A stretch of DNA of 64,000 nucleotides from Pseudomonas mandelii. Its GTDB lineage: Bacteria; Pseudomonadota; Gammaproteobacteria; Pseudomonadales; Pseudomonadaceae. The notes under the pieces are model-generated. The model had not been told where the DNA came from, ran no database searches, and saw only the letters and a program-made list of their open reading frames with translations. Location of the stretch: the NCBI RefSeq assembly GCF_006438925.1, contig NZ_RCZA01000004.1:186001-250000 (forward strand), written 5' to 3'. Each line of letters begins with the position of its first letter. Positions within the stretch are counted from its first letter, which is position 1. Positions 36,023 through 44,497 of this stretch are shown one piece after another. The position numbers and the translations under genes were made by a program.

Positions 36023-37054
36023 TCAATGCTTGGAATTGCTCTCGATGAATTTTTCGTAATACATCTGGAACCGCTCAATCTTCTGATCGCTGAACCAGGT
36101 TTTAATCGCTTCGACCATCGGCGGGGGACCGCACAGGTAAATGTCGAATGGATTGGCTTCGAACGACTGGCGGTCGAAGTGATCAGGAATCCAGCCGGTT
36201 TTACCTTTCCAGTGTTCTGATGGCTTCGACACCACCAAGTGATAATCGAAGTTCGCGATTCTGTCGCGATAATCAGCCAGGCGTTGAGTTTCGCAGAGGT
36301 CATTATCCTGCGTGACGCCATAGAACAGTTGGATCGGGTGTCCGCAACCACCTTTTTCGGCAATGGTATCCAGCATTCCGAGGAAGGCCGATAGGCCGGT
36401 TCCTCCTGCCACCAGGACGAGAGGCTTACTGACCTGACGTAGATAAAAGCTACCCAAAGGCGCCTCGAACTCGAGCATTTCTCCGGGGCGGCAATGCTCG
36501 CGGATGAAGTTGCTCATCACTCCATCAGGCAACAGCCTGATGAGAAACTGAAGCTGGTTACTGGTGTTGGGTCGGTTGGCAAATGAGTAGGAGCGCCACT
36601 CATCGGTGCCAGGTACATGCAGTCGAGCGTATTGCCCCGGAAGAAAGTCCAATTGCTGGGAGTGGGAGCAGGCATCTAGATGAAGGATCGCCGTGGTGGC
36701 CGAAACCTGCTCTACACCAGTTATCACCGCTTGCAGTAACTGAGTGGCCCCAGCGTTGCACAAGCTCGAATCGAAGTCGAAATAGAACGAGGCATCCGAT
36801 TGTACGCGGGTCTGGCAAGAGAGCATCTTGCGTTGCGCCAGGTCCTGTTCGGAAAGGGCCTCGTCATCGACGTAATCTTGAGTGTATTGGCCTGATTCGC
36901 AGCGCCCCTGGCAGGTCCCGCAAACACCTTCGCGACAGTCCAGGGGGATGTTTACGCCATTGCGTAGCGCGGCGTCGAGCAGCAACTCGTTTGGCTTGAC
37001 CTCGAAGAACGAGGTCTTGCCGTCGGCGAAGCTGAAAGCGACTTTATGATTCAT
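36023..37054 (-). CDS. antC: Anthranilate dioxygenase reductase AntC
   Basis: The 343-residue electron-transfer protein has an N-terminal plant-type 2Fe-2S domain with Cys40, Cys45, Cys48 and Cys80, an FAD domain (RSYSFANRP near 157) and an NADH domain (VLVAGGTGLSAFLG near 212 and YLCGPPPMVEA). It passes electrons from NADH to AntA. It is third in the operon, 18 bases after antB. BenC is the nearest alternative; the partner AntA favours anthranilate. Confidence 0.9.
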   Translation of the reverse strand: MNHKVAFSFADGKTSFFEVKPNELLLDAALRNGVNIPLDCREGVCGTCQGRCESGQYTQDYVDDEALSEQDLAQRKMLSCQTRVQSDASFYFDFDSSLCNAGATQLLQAVITGVEQVSATTAILHLDACSHSQQLDFLPGQYARLHVPGTDEWRSYSFANRPNTSNQLQFLIRLLPDGVMSNFIREHCRPGEMLEFEAPLGSFYLRQVSKPLVLVAGGTGLSAFLGMLDTIAEKGGCGHPIQLFYGVTQDNDLCETQRLADYRDRIANFDYHLVVSKPSEHWKGKTGWIPDHFDRQSFEANPFDIYLCGPPPMVEAIKTWFSDQKIERFQMYYEKFIESNSKH

Positions 37055-37072
37055 GACAGCGTGCTCCTCAGC

Positions 37073-37561
37073 TCACAGGTGATAGAAATCAAGCACTGAG
37101 TTGATGGTGTCGTTGAGCAATACGATGTGCTTGCGAGTGATCTTCCAGCTTTCCGCGACGGGTTTGAGGTGGTAGGTCACATGGCCGTAGAACTGCTCGG
37201 ACAACCCTTGTCGTGTGAAGAGCGTGACCCATGCTGCCTTGACTTCAAGTAGTCCGTTATCGAGCTCGTTGATGCGCACATTGCTGATTTGATGCAAGGT
37301 GCGCGGCATCGGCGTTGAAGCCGCCGACTTACCGGTGCGCAAACGAAACACGCGATCTTCCAGGCCGGAGCGGTTCGAGTAGTAAATCAGCGACATGCCG
37401 CGCTTGGGGTCGGTGGTGTACACATGCTCTGACTCCCATTGCGGCAGGTGGAATTCACTCTGCTCATCAAACAGAGCGATATAGGCGTCCCAGTTCTGTT
37501 GATCACACAGCTCGGCTTTGCGGTAGAGAAATTGTTCGACGGAATACTGTAGTGCGGTCAT
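37073..37561 (-). CDS. antB: Anthranilate dioxygenase small subunit AntB
   Basis: The 162-residue beta subunit of a ring-hydroxylating dioxygenase has the NTF2-like fold typical of this group: VEQFLYRKAELCDQQNWDAYIALFDEQSEFHLP at the start, RMPRTLHQISNVRI-type core and HVTYHLKPVAESWKITRKHIVLLND at the end. It is structural in the hexamer with AntA. The start is one base beyond the antA stop codon, indicating coupled translation. Confidence 0.9.
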   Translation of the reverse strand: MTALQYSVEQFLYRKAELCDQQNWDAYIALFDEQSEFHLPQWESEHVYTTDPKRGMSLIYYSNRSGLEDRVFRLRTGKSAASTPMPRTLHQISNVRINELDNGLLEVKAAWVTLFTRQGLSEQFYGHVTYHLKPVAESWKITRKHIVLLNDTINSVLDFYHL

Positions 37562-37562
37562 T

Positions 37563-38948
37563 TCACACCTCCTTCAACTTCAGGGCTTTTTGTTCCAGAC
37601 CTTGCAGAAGGAAGCGCTGCCAGGATCCGTGCTGATTGATGTAGAGCCCTTCATGGGTGAACTCGGTGCCGGTCAGTACCGGGTTGATACCCAGAACCTC
37701 GCTGTTAGGGGTGGGACCTTTGACCCATTTTTCACTGCCGCGAGACACTTCGTTCCAGCGCTCGAGGCGGGCCTGGAATCCGCGCTGGGCTTCGCGAAAC
37801 TCAACCAGGTCGTCCGGGGTTCCCATGCCTGAAACGTTGAAAAAATCCTCGAACTGGCGAATACGGTTTTCCCGGTCCGCGTCGGACTCACCCTTAACGC
37901 CGATGCATTGGCTGGTGATCTCTGTCTTGTTCCAGGCCACCGGGCGCACGATACGCAGCTGCGAGCTGATCTGATCCATAAAGAACAGGCTCGGGTAGAT
38001 GTTGAGGTTGCGCAGACGGTGCATCATCCACTCGGCTTGCTGCTGGCCGTACTCCTCCACCAGACGCGGCATGACTGTGGCATAACCGGCGCGTACGGAT
38101 GGGTTAGGCATGTCGCTGAACAAGAGGCTGTGGCCATTCTTGAACGAGAACCAGCCGTCGTCAGTTTCTGCATCGCCGGCGCCCAGTTTGCTGTAGTCCA
38201 ATGTGTCAGAGACGCCGCCATTGGCTGCATTGACTTGTTGGCGATGTTGCACCGTGGAGACGTAGTTGTAGTGCACCGTGCTGACGTGATAACCGTCCAG
38301 ACCGTTTTCGTGCTGCAGTTTCCAGTTGCCGTCGTAGCTATAGGTTGACTTGCCGGGCAGTATTTCCAACTCGCCAGTGGGGGATTGCGCGACCATCATG
38401 TCGAAGAACACTTTGGCATCGCCGAGGTAGTCTTCCAACGAGTCGCTGCCGTTGACGTCCAGGCTAATGAAGACGAAGCCCTTGTAGCTCTCGATCCGGG
38501 CTTTCTTCAGGCCGCGGGTGGCCTTGTCGAAACCTTCCGGATACTCCCCCGGGGCCTTGACCTTGACCAGGCGACCATCACTTTTGTAACACCAGGCATG
38601 GAACGGGCAGGTGAAGGTGGACTGGTTCCCTTTACTGACGCGTGTCAGGGTCGCGCCCCGATGCTGACAAGCGTTGATCAGCGCGTGGAACTGGTTGTTG
38701 CCGTCGCGGGTGATGATCATCGGCTGACGACCTGCACGCATCGTCAGAAAGTCATTGGGATTGGCGATTTCACTCTCGTGGCAGGCGTAGATCCAGTTCT
38801 TCTCGAAGATCAGTTCCATCTCCAGGTCGAACAGTTCCGGCTCGGTGAACATGTCACGGGCGACGCGGTAAATACCTTCGGCTGGCCGAAAATCCAGGCA
38901 ACCCTGAATGTATTCCTGCCACTGAGTAATGCTTTTAGCGCTGTTCAT
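37563..38948 (-). CDS. antA: Anthranilate 1,2-dioxygenase large subunit AntA
   Basis: The 461-residue alpha subunit has the Rieske cluster ligands Cys94, His96, Cys114 and His117 (NACQHRGATL and TCPFHAWCY) and the mononuclear iron region ENGLDGYHVSTVHYNYV. The C-terminal segment (SGMGTPDDLVEFREAQRGF) resembles AntA/BenA. It adds O2 to anthranilate, giving catechol, CO2 and ammonia. The ATG at 38948 is preferred (AGGGTG upstream); the 24-residue extension is not. Benzoate dioxygenase is the main alternative; the facing indole-to-anthranilate operon favours AntA. Confidence 0.88.
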   Translation of the reverse strand: MNSAKSITQWQEYIQGCLDFRPAEGIYRVARDMFTEPELFDLEMELIFEKNWIYACHESEIANPNDFLTMRAGRQPMIITRDGNNQFHALINACQHRGATLTRVSKGNQSTFTCPFHAWCYKSDGRLVKVKAPGEYPEGFDKATRGLKKARIESYKGFVFISLDVNGSDSLEDYLGDAKVFFDMMVAQSPTGELEILPGKSTYSYDGNWKLQHENGLDGYHVSTVHYNYVSTVQHRQQVNAANGGVSDTLDYSKLGAGDAETDDGWFSFKNGHSLLFSDMPNPSVRAGYATVMPRLVEEYGQQQAEWMMHRLRNLNIYPSLFFMDQISSQLRIVRPVAWNKTEITSQCIGVKGESDADRENRIRQFEDFFNVSGMGTPDDLVEFREAQRGFQARLERWNEVSRGSEKWVKGPTPNSEVLGINPVLTGTEFTHEGLYINQHGSWQRFLLQGLEQKALKLKEV

Positions 38949-38984
38949 CAGGTACACCCTTTTTGTAGTTTTAGGCTCACCCCG

Positions 38985-39048
38985 ATTGAATGCCTTTCTG
39001 TGCGGTGCAACTATCCGCATTTGAGGCGATATCTATCCGTTTCTGAGG
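38985..39048 (-). promoter_or_regulatory. antA: antA operator/promoter, variant repeats
   Basis: On the reverse strand, two identical half-sites CCTC-N6-GGATAG (GGATA at 39038-39034 and 39016-39012) repeat with a 22-base period. A -10-like TTCAAT lies at 38990-38985, the same offset from the proximal GGATA as in the iif-side promoters. The distal box is CCTC rather than TGCA and the period is 22 rather than 20, so a different regulator or a weaker version is possible. Confidence 0.55.
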
Positions 39049-39093
39049 GGCGGAGCTGGCTTTTCGTGAGGATGAATCGACAAGGTTTATTTG

Positions 39094-39155
39094 TGCGTTT
39101 TTTTGATCATTTTTGCATTATGCGGATAGCGATCCTGAGGCCTTGGAAGTACGGT
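39094..39155 (+). promoter_or_regulatory. Operator upstream of the antR-like gene
   Basis: TGCA-N6-GGATA occurs at 39114-39128, with a TGCG exactly 20 bases upstream (39094) whose own GGATA box is degenerate (TGATC). TACGGT at 39150-39155 is a weak -10 candidate. The position suggests autoregulation of the AraC/XylS gene that starts at 39188. It also argues against the longer start at 39113, which would lie inside the site. Confidence 0.5.
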
Positions 39156-39187
39156 TGCAGTTAATCTGTAACCACTGTGGTGCTGCG

Positions 39188-40195
39188 ATGAATCTGCAAA
39201 CTCATGCGGGAACCGATGTTGAATTTCAAGACATCCATGCGGTACGTCATGACCTGCAGAGTGCGCAGGCCTGGATGGCGAACATTTGCGGCCCCCACGA
39301 GCTCAAGGCCTCGTGTCCACAACGTATTCATTTTCAACATGCCGGAAACGTTTTGAAGTCGATGTCTACGGTGATTGGGTATATCGAATATGGTACCGAT
39401 GTCACTATCGATATTGATGCGTCGGTACTCAACAGCTATAGCATCAGTCTACCCATCAGTGGCGAACAGGAACTGCGAAAATCAAATGGCTTACTGATGT
39501 CCGATAGCGATAACGGGTTGATCGTATCGCCGTATGATCAGCAAGAGCTTTCTATTACCGGCAATTGTCGGAAAATTCAGGTTGCAATAAAATGTGCAGC
39601 GATGCGCCAAGTGCTGGAAGAACTGCTACAGCGTCCTACTCAACAACCAGTTGTCTTCGAAACGAGAATAGGTGCAAGTGAGGGCGCGCCTGCAGCCTGG
39701 TGGCGGTTGGTCAAATACCTGCTTGTGGAGATGGAGCAGGCGCGTAACTTCTTTGGTCATATCTCCGTGACTCGCGATATTGAAAAAGCGCTGATCAAGG
39801 GTTTTATATTGTCGCAGCCCAATAATTACTCGAGCGAATTGGCTGGACTTTCGCAAATTCGATGTCCTGAACATTTGTTAAAAGCCAAGAAGCTTATACA
39901 TGAACATGCCAGCGATGAAGTTAATTTGGACGAGGTCGGTCGGGCGGTGGGGGTGTCCCGCTTCAAACTCCATGATGATTTCAAGAAGTACTTCGGCGTC
40001 ACACCGACTGTGTACTTGAAGCGTTTTCGGCTGGAGGCAGTAAGACAGGCGCTACTAGAAGGCGGATGCAATGGAAATATTACTGCGGTGGCGATGCAGT
40101 GGGGATTTAACCACTTGGGTCGTTTCTCGTCGGACTACAAAAAATTGTTTTTGGAAGTGCCATCAAAGACAGTTGAACGAAGTCGAAAGCATTGA
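39188..40195 (+). CDS. antR: AraC/XylS-family activator, AntR-like
   Basis: The 335-residue protein starts at the ATG at 39188; an earlier TTG at 39113 overlaps the operator. The N-terminal sensor half is followed by a C-terminal DNA-binding domain: VNLDEVGRAVGVSRFKLHDDFKKYFGVTP and ITAVAMQWGFNHLGRFSSDYKKLF. It is divergent from antABC, the arrangement known for AntR of Pseudomonas, which activates antABC in response to anthranilate. It may also act on the iif-side promoters, since they share the XylS-type motif; the second AraC gene at 26024 is the competing candidate. Confidence 0.8.
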   Translation: MNLQTHAGTDVEFQDIHAVRHDLQSAQAWMANICGPHELKASCPQRIHFQHAGNVLKSMSTVIGYIEYGTDVTIDIDASVLNSYSISLPISGEQELRKSNGLLMSDSDNGLIVSPYDQQELSITGNCRKIQVAIKCAAMRQVLEELLQRPTQQPVVFETRIGASEGAPAAWWRLVKYLLVEMEQARNFFGHISVTRDIEKALIKGFILSQPNNYSSELAGLSQIRCPEHLLKAKKLIHEHASDEVNLDEVGRAVGVSRFKLHDDFKKYFGVTPTVYLKRFRLEAVRQALLEGGCNGNITAVAMQWGFNHLGRFSSDYKKLFLEVPSKTVERSRKH

Positions 40196-40340
40196 TCGCG
40201 GCGGAGAGTTCTTACATTAGATTGTAGTCTGTGTTGGTTCTTCTTCTGACTCGAACGTCTTTTATTGTTTGTTGGGGTTGTTTGCTGGATGAGCGCCCGG
40301 TGCGGGGTGTTGCTCTTGAGAAAAATAAGAGGGCTCTATT

Positions 40341-40781
40341 ATGAAAAATGTTGCGCAATTACTTTGTTTGAAGCCCGAATGTAATAATGATGTTTACACT
40401 GTTGCACCGGATCAAATGGTTATCGAGGCCATCAGGACCATGGCTGAGCGGAATGTTGGCGCGCTACCTGTCGTAGAAAATGGAGTCGTTATCGGTGTTA
40501 TCAGTGAGCGAGACTACGCGCGGAAGATGATACTACAGGGGCGTTCCTCCGCGGGCACACCCATCAGGACGATTATGAGTTCACCCGTAATAACGGTGGA
40601 CCCTCGTCAGAGCATTGAGACTTGCATGGGAATCATGACCGAACGTCATCTTCGTCATCTGCCTGTTGTAGAAAACGAAAAACTACTTGGCTTGCTGTCG
40701 ATTGGTGATCTGGTCAAGGCTGCAATTACAGAACAAGCAGACCTGATTCTGCAACTCGAACAGTATATTCGCGGTCACTAA
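40341..40781 (+). CDS. CBS-domain pair protein
   Basis: The 146-residue protein consists of two CBS motifs in tandem (about 12-68 and 77-135): APDQMVIEAIRTMAERNVGALPVVENG and DPRQSIETCMGIMTERHLRHLPVVENEKL. Such free-standing pairs bind adenine nucleotides and regulate partners. It starts after AAGAGGGC. It lies downstream of antR, but a catabolic role is not evident. Part of its 3' end is duplicated at 41574-41660. Confidence 0.87.
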   Translation: MKNVAQLLCLKPECNNDVYTVAPDQMVIEAIRTMAERNVGALPVVENGVVIGVISERDYARKMILQGRSSAGTPIRTIMSSPVITVDPRQSIETCMGIMTERHLRHLPVVENEKLLGLLSIGDLVKAAITEQADLILQLEQYIRGH

Positions 40782-41021
40782 TTTCCTGCCCACGGCGCAA
40801 GAAATTGTGCGCGGGCAAAAAAGGGATTCCTGGAAAATGAGCAGGGCTGTGAGGTAACAACCTCACTTCTGAATGGCGAAAGCGCTATCAGGCGTTCACT
40901 GACGAACAGCGACGGGCCTAGCGACTCCTGTTGGCGGGCGAACTCTGGATGAGGGGGGCCCTCTCATTAGCCTCGGTCTAATGAAGGCCGAGGCTTTTTA
41001 GGGGGGGCGCTGGAGCAGGTT
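40782..41021. other. Non-coding stretch with duplicated flank
   Basis: The first 85 bases resemble the sequence after the CBS remnant at 41661-41757, including a GGGCTGTGAGG hairpin arm (40844 region) whose partner arm is incomplete here. No gene is supported. Confidence 0.5.
40969..40999 (+). terminator. Rho-independent terminator
   Basis: AGCCTCGG and CCGAGGCT form an 8-base-pair stem with an 11-base loop, followed by TTTTT. It lies about 190 bases after the CBS gene and would stop rightward transcription before the pseudogene region. Confidence 0.8.
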
Positions 41022-41245
41022 TTACTCGACGGCTTTGACCATGTCTTCGATGATTTTCTTGGCGTCGCCAAAGACCATCATGGTATTGACGAGAGAGAAG
41101 AGCTCGTTGTCCAGACCGGCATAGCCGCTGGCCATCGAGTGCTTGTTGACGATGATGGTCTTGGCCTTGAACGCTTCGAGAGTCGGCATGCCGACAATTG
41201 GCGATTTCGGATCGTTTTTGGCCGCTGGGTTGGCCACGTCGAATA
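41022..41245 (-). pseudogene. pntB: C-terminal fragment of transhydrogenase beta subunit
   Basis: The reverse strand reads NPAAKNDPKSPIVGMPTLEAFKAKTI, then MASGYAGLDNELF and MMVFGDAKKIIEDMVKAVE with a stop. This matches the last 70 or so residues of PntB, the NADP-binding part of the membrane transhydrogenase. The remaining 390 or so residues are absent, and the upstream reading frame is unrelated, so this is a fragment. Confidence 0.78.
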
Positions 41246-41362
41246 TTCCGCGCAACAGTTTCAGCCTGTTGAACGTCTCTGAGTACAGGACGGCGGCCTG
41301 AATAAGGCGTGGCATTTTTTCTGATACCTTTTGGCTAATACACCACCTAGGTTGCATGGGAT

Positions 41363-41573
41363 TTAGGGTGCCTCGTAAACTTTTTTTGCAAATTGCGCGA
41401 TAGCGTTTGCCATTTCACGAGGACGTTCCGGGGCCATGGCGTGTCCTGCACCAGCGATAGTTTTGTGTTCAACCCGATCTCCAAGCATAGACTTCAAGAT
41501 GTTTGGTAGTACGACCGCATCCTTCTCTGCCTGTAGATCCAGAATGGGCACAACTGCACCTGCCGACCAATAG
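41363..41573 (-). pseudogene. C-terminal fragment of an alpha/beta hydrolase
   Basis: The reverse strand gives VPILDLQAEKDAVV, the acid-containing strand of alpha/beta hydrolases, then HKTIAGAGHAMAPERPREM with the catalytic His and a natural stop. Upstream of about 41573 the sequence switches abruptly to the duplicated tail of the CBS gene on the other strand. The hydrolase is therefore broken at that join. Confidence 0.75.
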
Positions 41574-41660
41574 CTGTCGATTGGAGATCTGGTCAAGGCT
41601 GCAGTGACAGAACAGGCACACCTGATTGTGCAACTCGAACAGTATATTCGCGGACATTGA
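41574..41660 (+). pseudogene. Duplicated 3' end of the CBS-domain gene
   Basis: The plus strand encodes LSIGDLVKAAVTEQAHLIVQ, then LEQYIRGH and a stop, nearly the same as the end of the gene at 40341-40781. The similarity continues past the stop into the hairpin region. This marks a partial duplication of about 180 bases, which now abuts the hydrolase fragment. Confidence 0.85.
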
Positions 41661-41729
41661 TTGCCTGTCCCCGGCGCAAGAAATCGCGGGCAGGCAAAAA
41701 AAGCGACTTGTGGCACATGAATAGGAGAG

Positions 41730-41757
41730 GGGCTGTGAGGCAATAACCTCACAGCCC
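41730..41757. terminator. Hairpin after the CBS-tail duplicate
   Basis: GGGCTGTGAGG-CAATAA-CCTCACAGCCC is a perfect 11-base-pair stem. It lies between the CBS tail and the end of the facing aldehyde dehydrogenase remnant. No strong T run is present on either side. Confidence 0.6.
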
Positions 41758-41813
41758 TGGTTGCATTCTGTCCGGCCGCAAGCGTTGTCTTTCTTGTGGC
41801 GAGACGAGGGGCT

Positions 41814-43109
41814 CTACGTACGCGCAGAGTTATCAGGCAATCCGCCAAACCCAACGATCGCTTTCGTTTCCAGGTATTCCTCCAAACCGAAGACACCATA
41901 CTCACGACCATTGCCAGACCGCTTGTAGCCACCGAAGGGCGCCATTGGATTCCACGCAGGGTAATTCAGATGCACTTGCCCCGCGCGGATACGAGAAGCC
42001 ACTGCACGCGCCAAATCAAGATCTTGAGACTGAACATGGGCGCCCAGCCCATAAACCGTATCGTTCGCGATAGCGACCGCCTCATCGATCGTTTCATACG
42101 CAATGATGCACAGCACCGGCCCGAAGATTTCCTCCTGGGCGATCCGCATGGCGGTATCCACCTCGGAGAAAACTGTCGGTCTGGCATAGAAGCCCTTTTC
42201 CAAACCCGCCACACGTCCTGGTCCGCCACAAACGAGTTTTGCGCCCTCATTCAGGCCAGCCTCGATCAGTGCTTGCACGCGGTTGAACTGGGCTTCATTG
42301 GCAATGGGGCCAAGTACGGTCTCTGGCGATTGCGGATCGCCAACGATGATCGCATTGGCCGTTGCGGCAGCCAGCGATTCGACCTCCGCCAGCCGGTCCT
42401 TTGGAACGATCATTCTGGTTGGGGCGCTACATGATTGTCCGACGTTGCGAAACGCAGCCATCACGCCCAATGGGACGGCGTTGGCAAAGTCGGCATCGGG
42501 AAGCAGAATGTTCGGGGATTTTCCTCCCAGCTCTTGCCCGACACGCTTCACCGTAGGGGCGGCCGCCTGTGCGACCAGCGCGCCGGCGCGGTTTGAGCCG
42601 GTAATCGAAATCATGTCGATATCCGGGTGTTCAGCCATTGCAGCGCCGACCTCGTGGCCACTGCCGTTCACAAGGTTGAAGACGCCAGGCGGAAGACCCG
42701 CATCATGGACCACTTGTGCAAAGAGCAGGGCGCTTAGAGGCGACAGTTCACTTGGTTTGAGGACCACCGTGCATCCGACAGCGATAGCCGGGGCGACTTT
42801 CGCGGTGATCTGGTAAAGCGGCCAGTTCCACGGGGTGATAAGGCCACAGACGCCTATAGGTTCGCGTTCGATCGCGGTCCCGCCCTCGATCGTCTGGAAA
42901 CGATAGGTGGACAGCACATCGCGTGCGACCCGAACGTGTTCGGCCGCCGCAGGCACTTGCATTGCCCGTGCAGAAGCGATGGCCGAGCCCATTTCGAGAG
43001 AGATCGCCTGCGCAAAAACCTCTTTTCGCTCAAGGATAAGGTCATGGATCTTACCCAGGAAATGCGCGCGCAACTCAGTGGAAGTGCCAGACCAACCCGA
43101 ATTTGCGAC
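41814..43109 (-). pseudogene. Aldehyde dehydrogenase lacking its N-terminus
   Basis: About 430 residues remain, including ITPWNWPLYQI, VGQELGGKSPNI and the nucleophile in NVGQSCSAPTRM. The catalytic Glu and Cys are both kept and the C-terminus is complete. The normal first 50-60 residues are missing. Reading upstream in frame, VANSGWSGTSTELRAHFLG is still ALDH-like but is preceded by a TGA at 43110-43112. No good start codon with a ribosome site is present. It could still be translated from TTG 43073, but loss of part of the cofactor domain makes activity doubtful. Confidence 0.7.
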
Positions 43110-43208
43110 TCAGGTGCAGACGATCGAGCAGGCGGCTGCCAGGACGGAGCACGTTGAACATCGTTGAATTCCTTTTAAGGCGCGGCTGCGATGAGTGTTT
43201 GAAATCAC

Positions 43209-43235
43209 CCGTCGCCCGCATTGCGTGGGCGACGG
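43209..43235 (-). terminator. Hairpin after the RND pump remnant
   Basis: CCGTCGCCC and GGGCGACGG form a 9-base-pair stem with a 9-base loop, just after the stop of the RND fragment. It is probably the old terminator of that gene. Confidence 0.6.
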
Positions 43236-43242
43236 ACTGGCT

Positions 43243-43349
43243 TCAATTCCTTTGCTTGTGACTCATCAGCATTGAGGCGAGGGCGGGCAGTAGCAGGAGA
43301 GCACCGATCATGTTCCAGATGAAAATCAGCATGAGCAGCAGGCCCATGA
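43243..43349 (-). pseudogene. C-terminal fragment of an RND/MMPL-type exporter
   Basis: The last 34 codons read GLLLMLIFIWNMIGALLLLP followed by ALASMLMSHKQRN and a stop. This is the final membrane helix and tail of RND-superfamily permeases (compare the N-M-x-G-A-L-x-L-L-P-A-L pattern). The rest of the gene is replaced by the IS3 transposase fragment, which starts directly at 43350. Confidence 0.7.
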
Positions 43350-43949
43350 CCTGTACGCGGCAAGTATTACTACCTCTATCTGATCGAAGATATTTACAGC
43401 CGCAAGGCCGTGGGCTGGGAGGTCTACGACGCGGAAAGCGGCGAGAAAGCCGCTGCGTTACGGCAACGCAGCGTGATCGGCGAGCAGTGTTTACGCGAGC
43501 CGCTGGTGCTGCACTCGGACAACGGCGCGCCGATGAAGTCGGTGACGCTGTTGAGCAAGATGTACGAACTGGGCATCACGCCCTCGCGGGGCCGACCGCG
43601 GGTGAGCAACGATAATCCGTACTCGGAGTCGTTGTTTAGAACGCTGAAATACTGCCCGCAATGGCCGCAGGACGGCTTTGCCAGTTTGGACGCCGCACGA
43701 GCTTGGGTGAGGGATTTCATGCGTTGGTACAACAACGAACACCGGCATAGCCGTATCCGCTTCGTCACACCGGCTGAGCGGCATCGAGGACTGGACCATC
43801 AGGTCCTGGCCCGGCGACATGAGCTGTACGAACGAGCTAAAGAGAAAAAGCCGGAACGGTGGTCGGGTCGAACACGTAACTGGGAGCCGATCGGTACCGT
43901 GTTGTTGAACCCGGATCGAGAGCAACAGGTTGAGAAAAGAGCGGCATAG
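43350..43949 (+). mobile_element. IS3-family transposase fragment (OrfB C-terminal half)
   Basis: The frame from PVRGKYYYLYLIEDIYSRKAV to the stop at 43949 has about 199 residues. It includes the second Asp of the DDE set (VLHSDNGAPM), the final Glu context (NDNPYSESLFRTLKY) and the WYNNEHRHSRIRFVTPAERH ending typical of IS3-group integrase domains. The first catalytic Asp, the helix-turn-helix OrfA and the left end are missing, so it cannot transpose alone. Confidence 0.88.
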
Positions 43950-44225
43950 TTAGACGGTTGACGCGACAACTACCTTGAAAAACGCCGCTATAACTGGATC
44001 CGGCCACATCAATTTAACGATGGGTTGGCCCCGGCGAGAACTGAAGAAAAACTCAAAACAGTGTCCGGTACATGCCAAGGCCACGTCATCACGCGTTGGA
44101 AAGTGTCGTAACAAAAACTTAGCATCACGCCTTACTCGATCTGGAGGGGAGTTATCTCGGCTTAGCTCAACTAGAAATTCGCGGGTCTGCACCACCGCGC
44201 GGGAACGCTCGTCTGGCATCATCAT
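43950..44225 (-). pseudogene. BPSL0761-like small protein, 3' end replaced
   Basis: From the ATG at 44225 the product begins MMMPDERSRAVVQTREFL, then RVRRDAKFLLRHFPTRDDVALA. This resembles small hypothetical proteins I recall as BPSL0761 family. After about residue 50 the frame runs antisense through IS3-derived sequence, so the natural C-terminus is lost. Function unknown. Confidence 0.5.
43969..44075 (+). mobile_element. Second IS3-type transposase remnant (extreme C-terminus)
   Basis: The plus strand reads DNYLEKRRYNWIRPHQFNDG, then LAPARTEEKLKTVSG. This is the Y-N-x-x-R-P-H-Q tail common to IS3-family integrases, from a different element than the fragment just upstream. No other part of it remains. 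Confidence 0.65.
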
Positions 44226-44497
44226 TTTTCATCTCTATGAGGGCGGGTGTGCACTGTCTCTGTCTCTGTCGCTTGTAGCCTAAAGCCCATCGCTCATTGG
44301 CTGGTAATTCTCCGGAATTTCTAATTCTACGTCGATGTACTTGGCTTGCGAGACCAAACCGATAAATGACCGGCTGCAAGTAAAGTTTCTCGAAAATACG
44401 GAAACCGTTTTTTCAAGAAGTTAGTTCTCTAGTTTTCAACTTTTTAGTTCGGAGTTCTGTTGGCGACCACTAAGAATGCCCCGTAATTTTTGACTCC

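Noticed and set aside
40796..40828. Imperfect hairpin followed by six A residues after the CBS gene
   Set aside because: The A run is on the wrong side for rightward termination, and no gene ends there from the other direction. A better terminator exists at 40969-40999.
44250..44275. TCTCTG-type low-complexity run
   Set aside because: Too short and irregular to call a repeat element.
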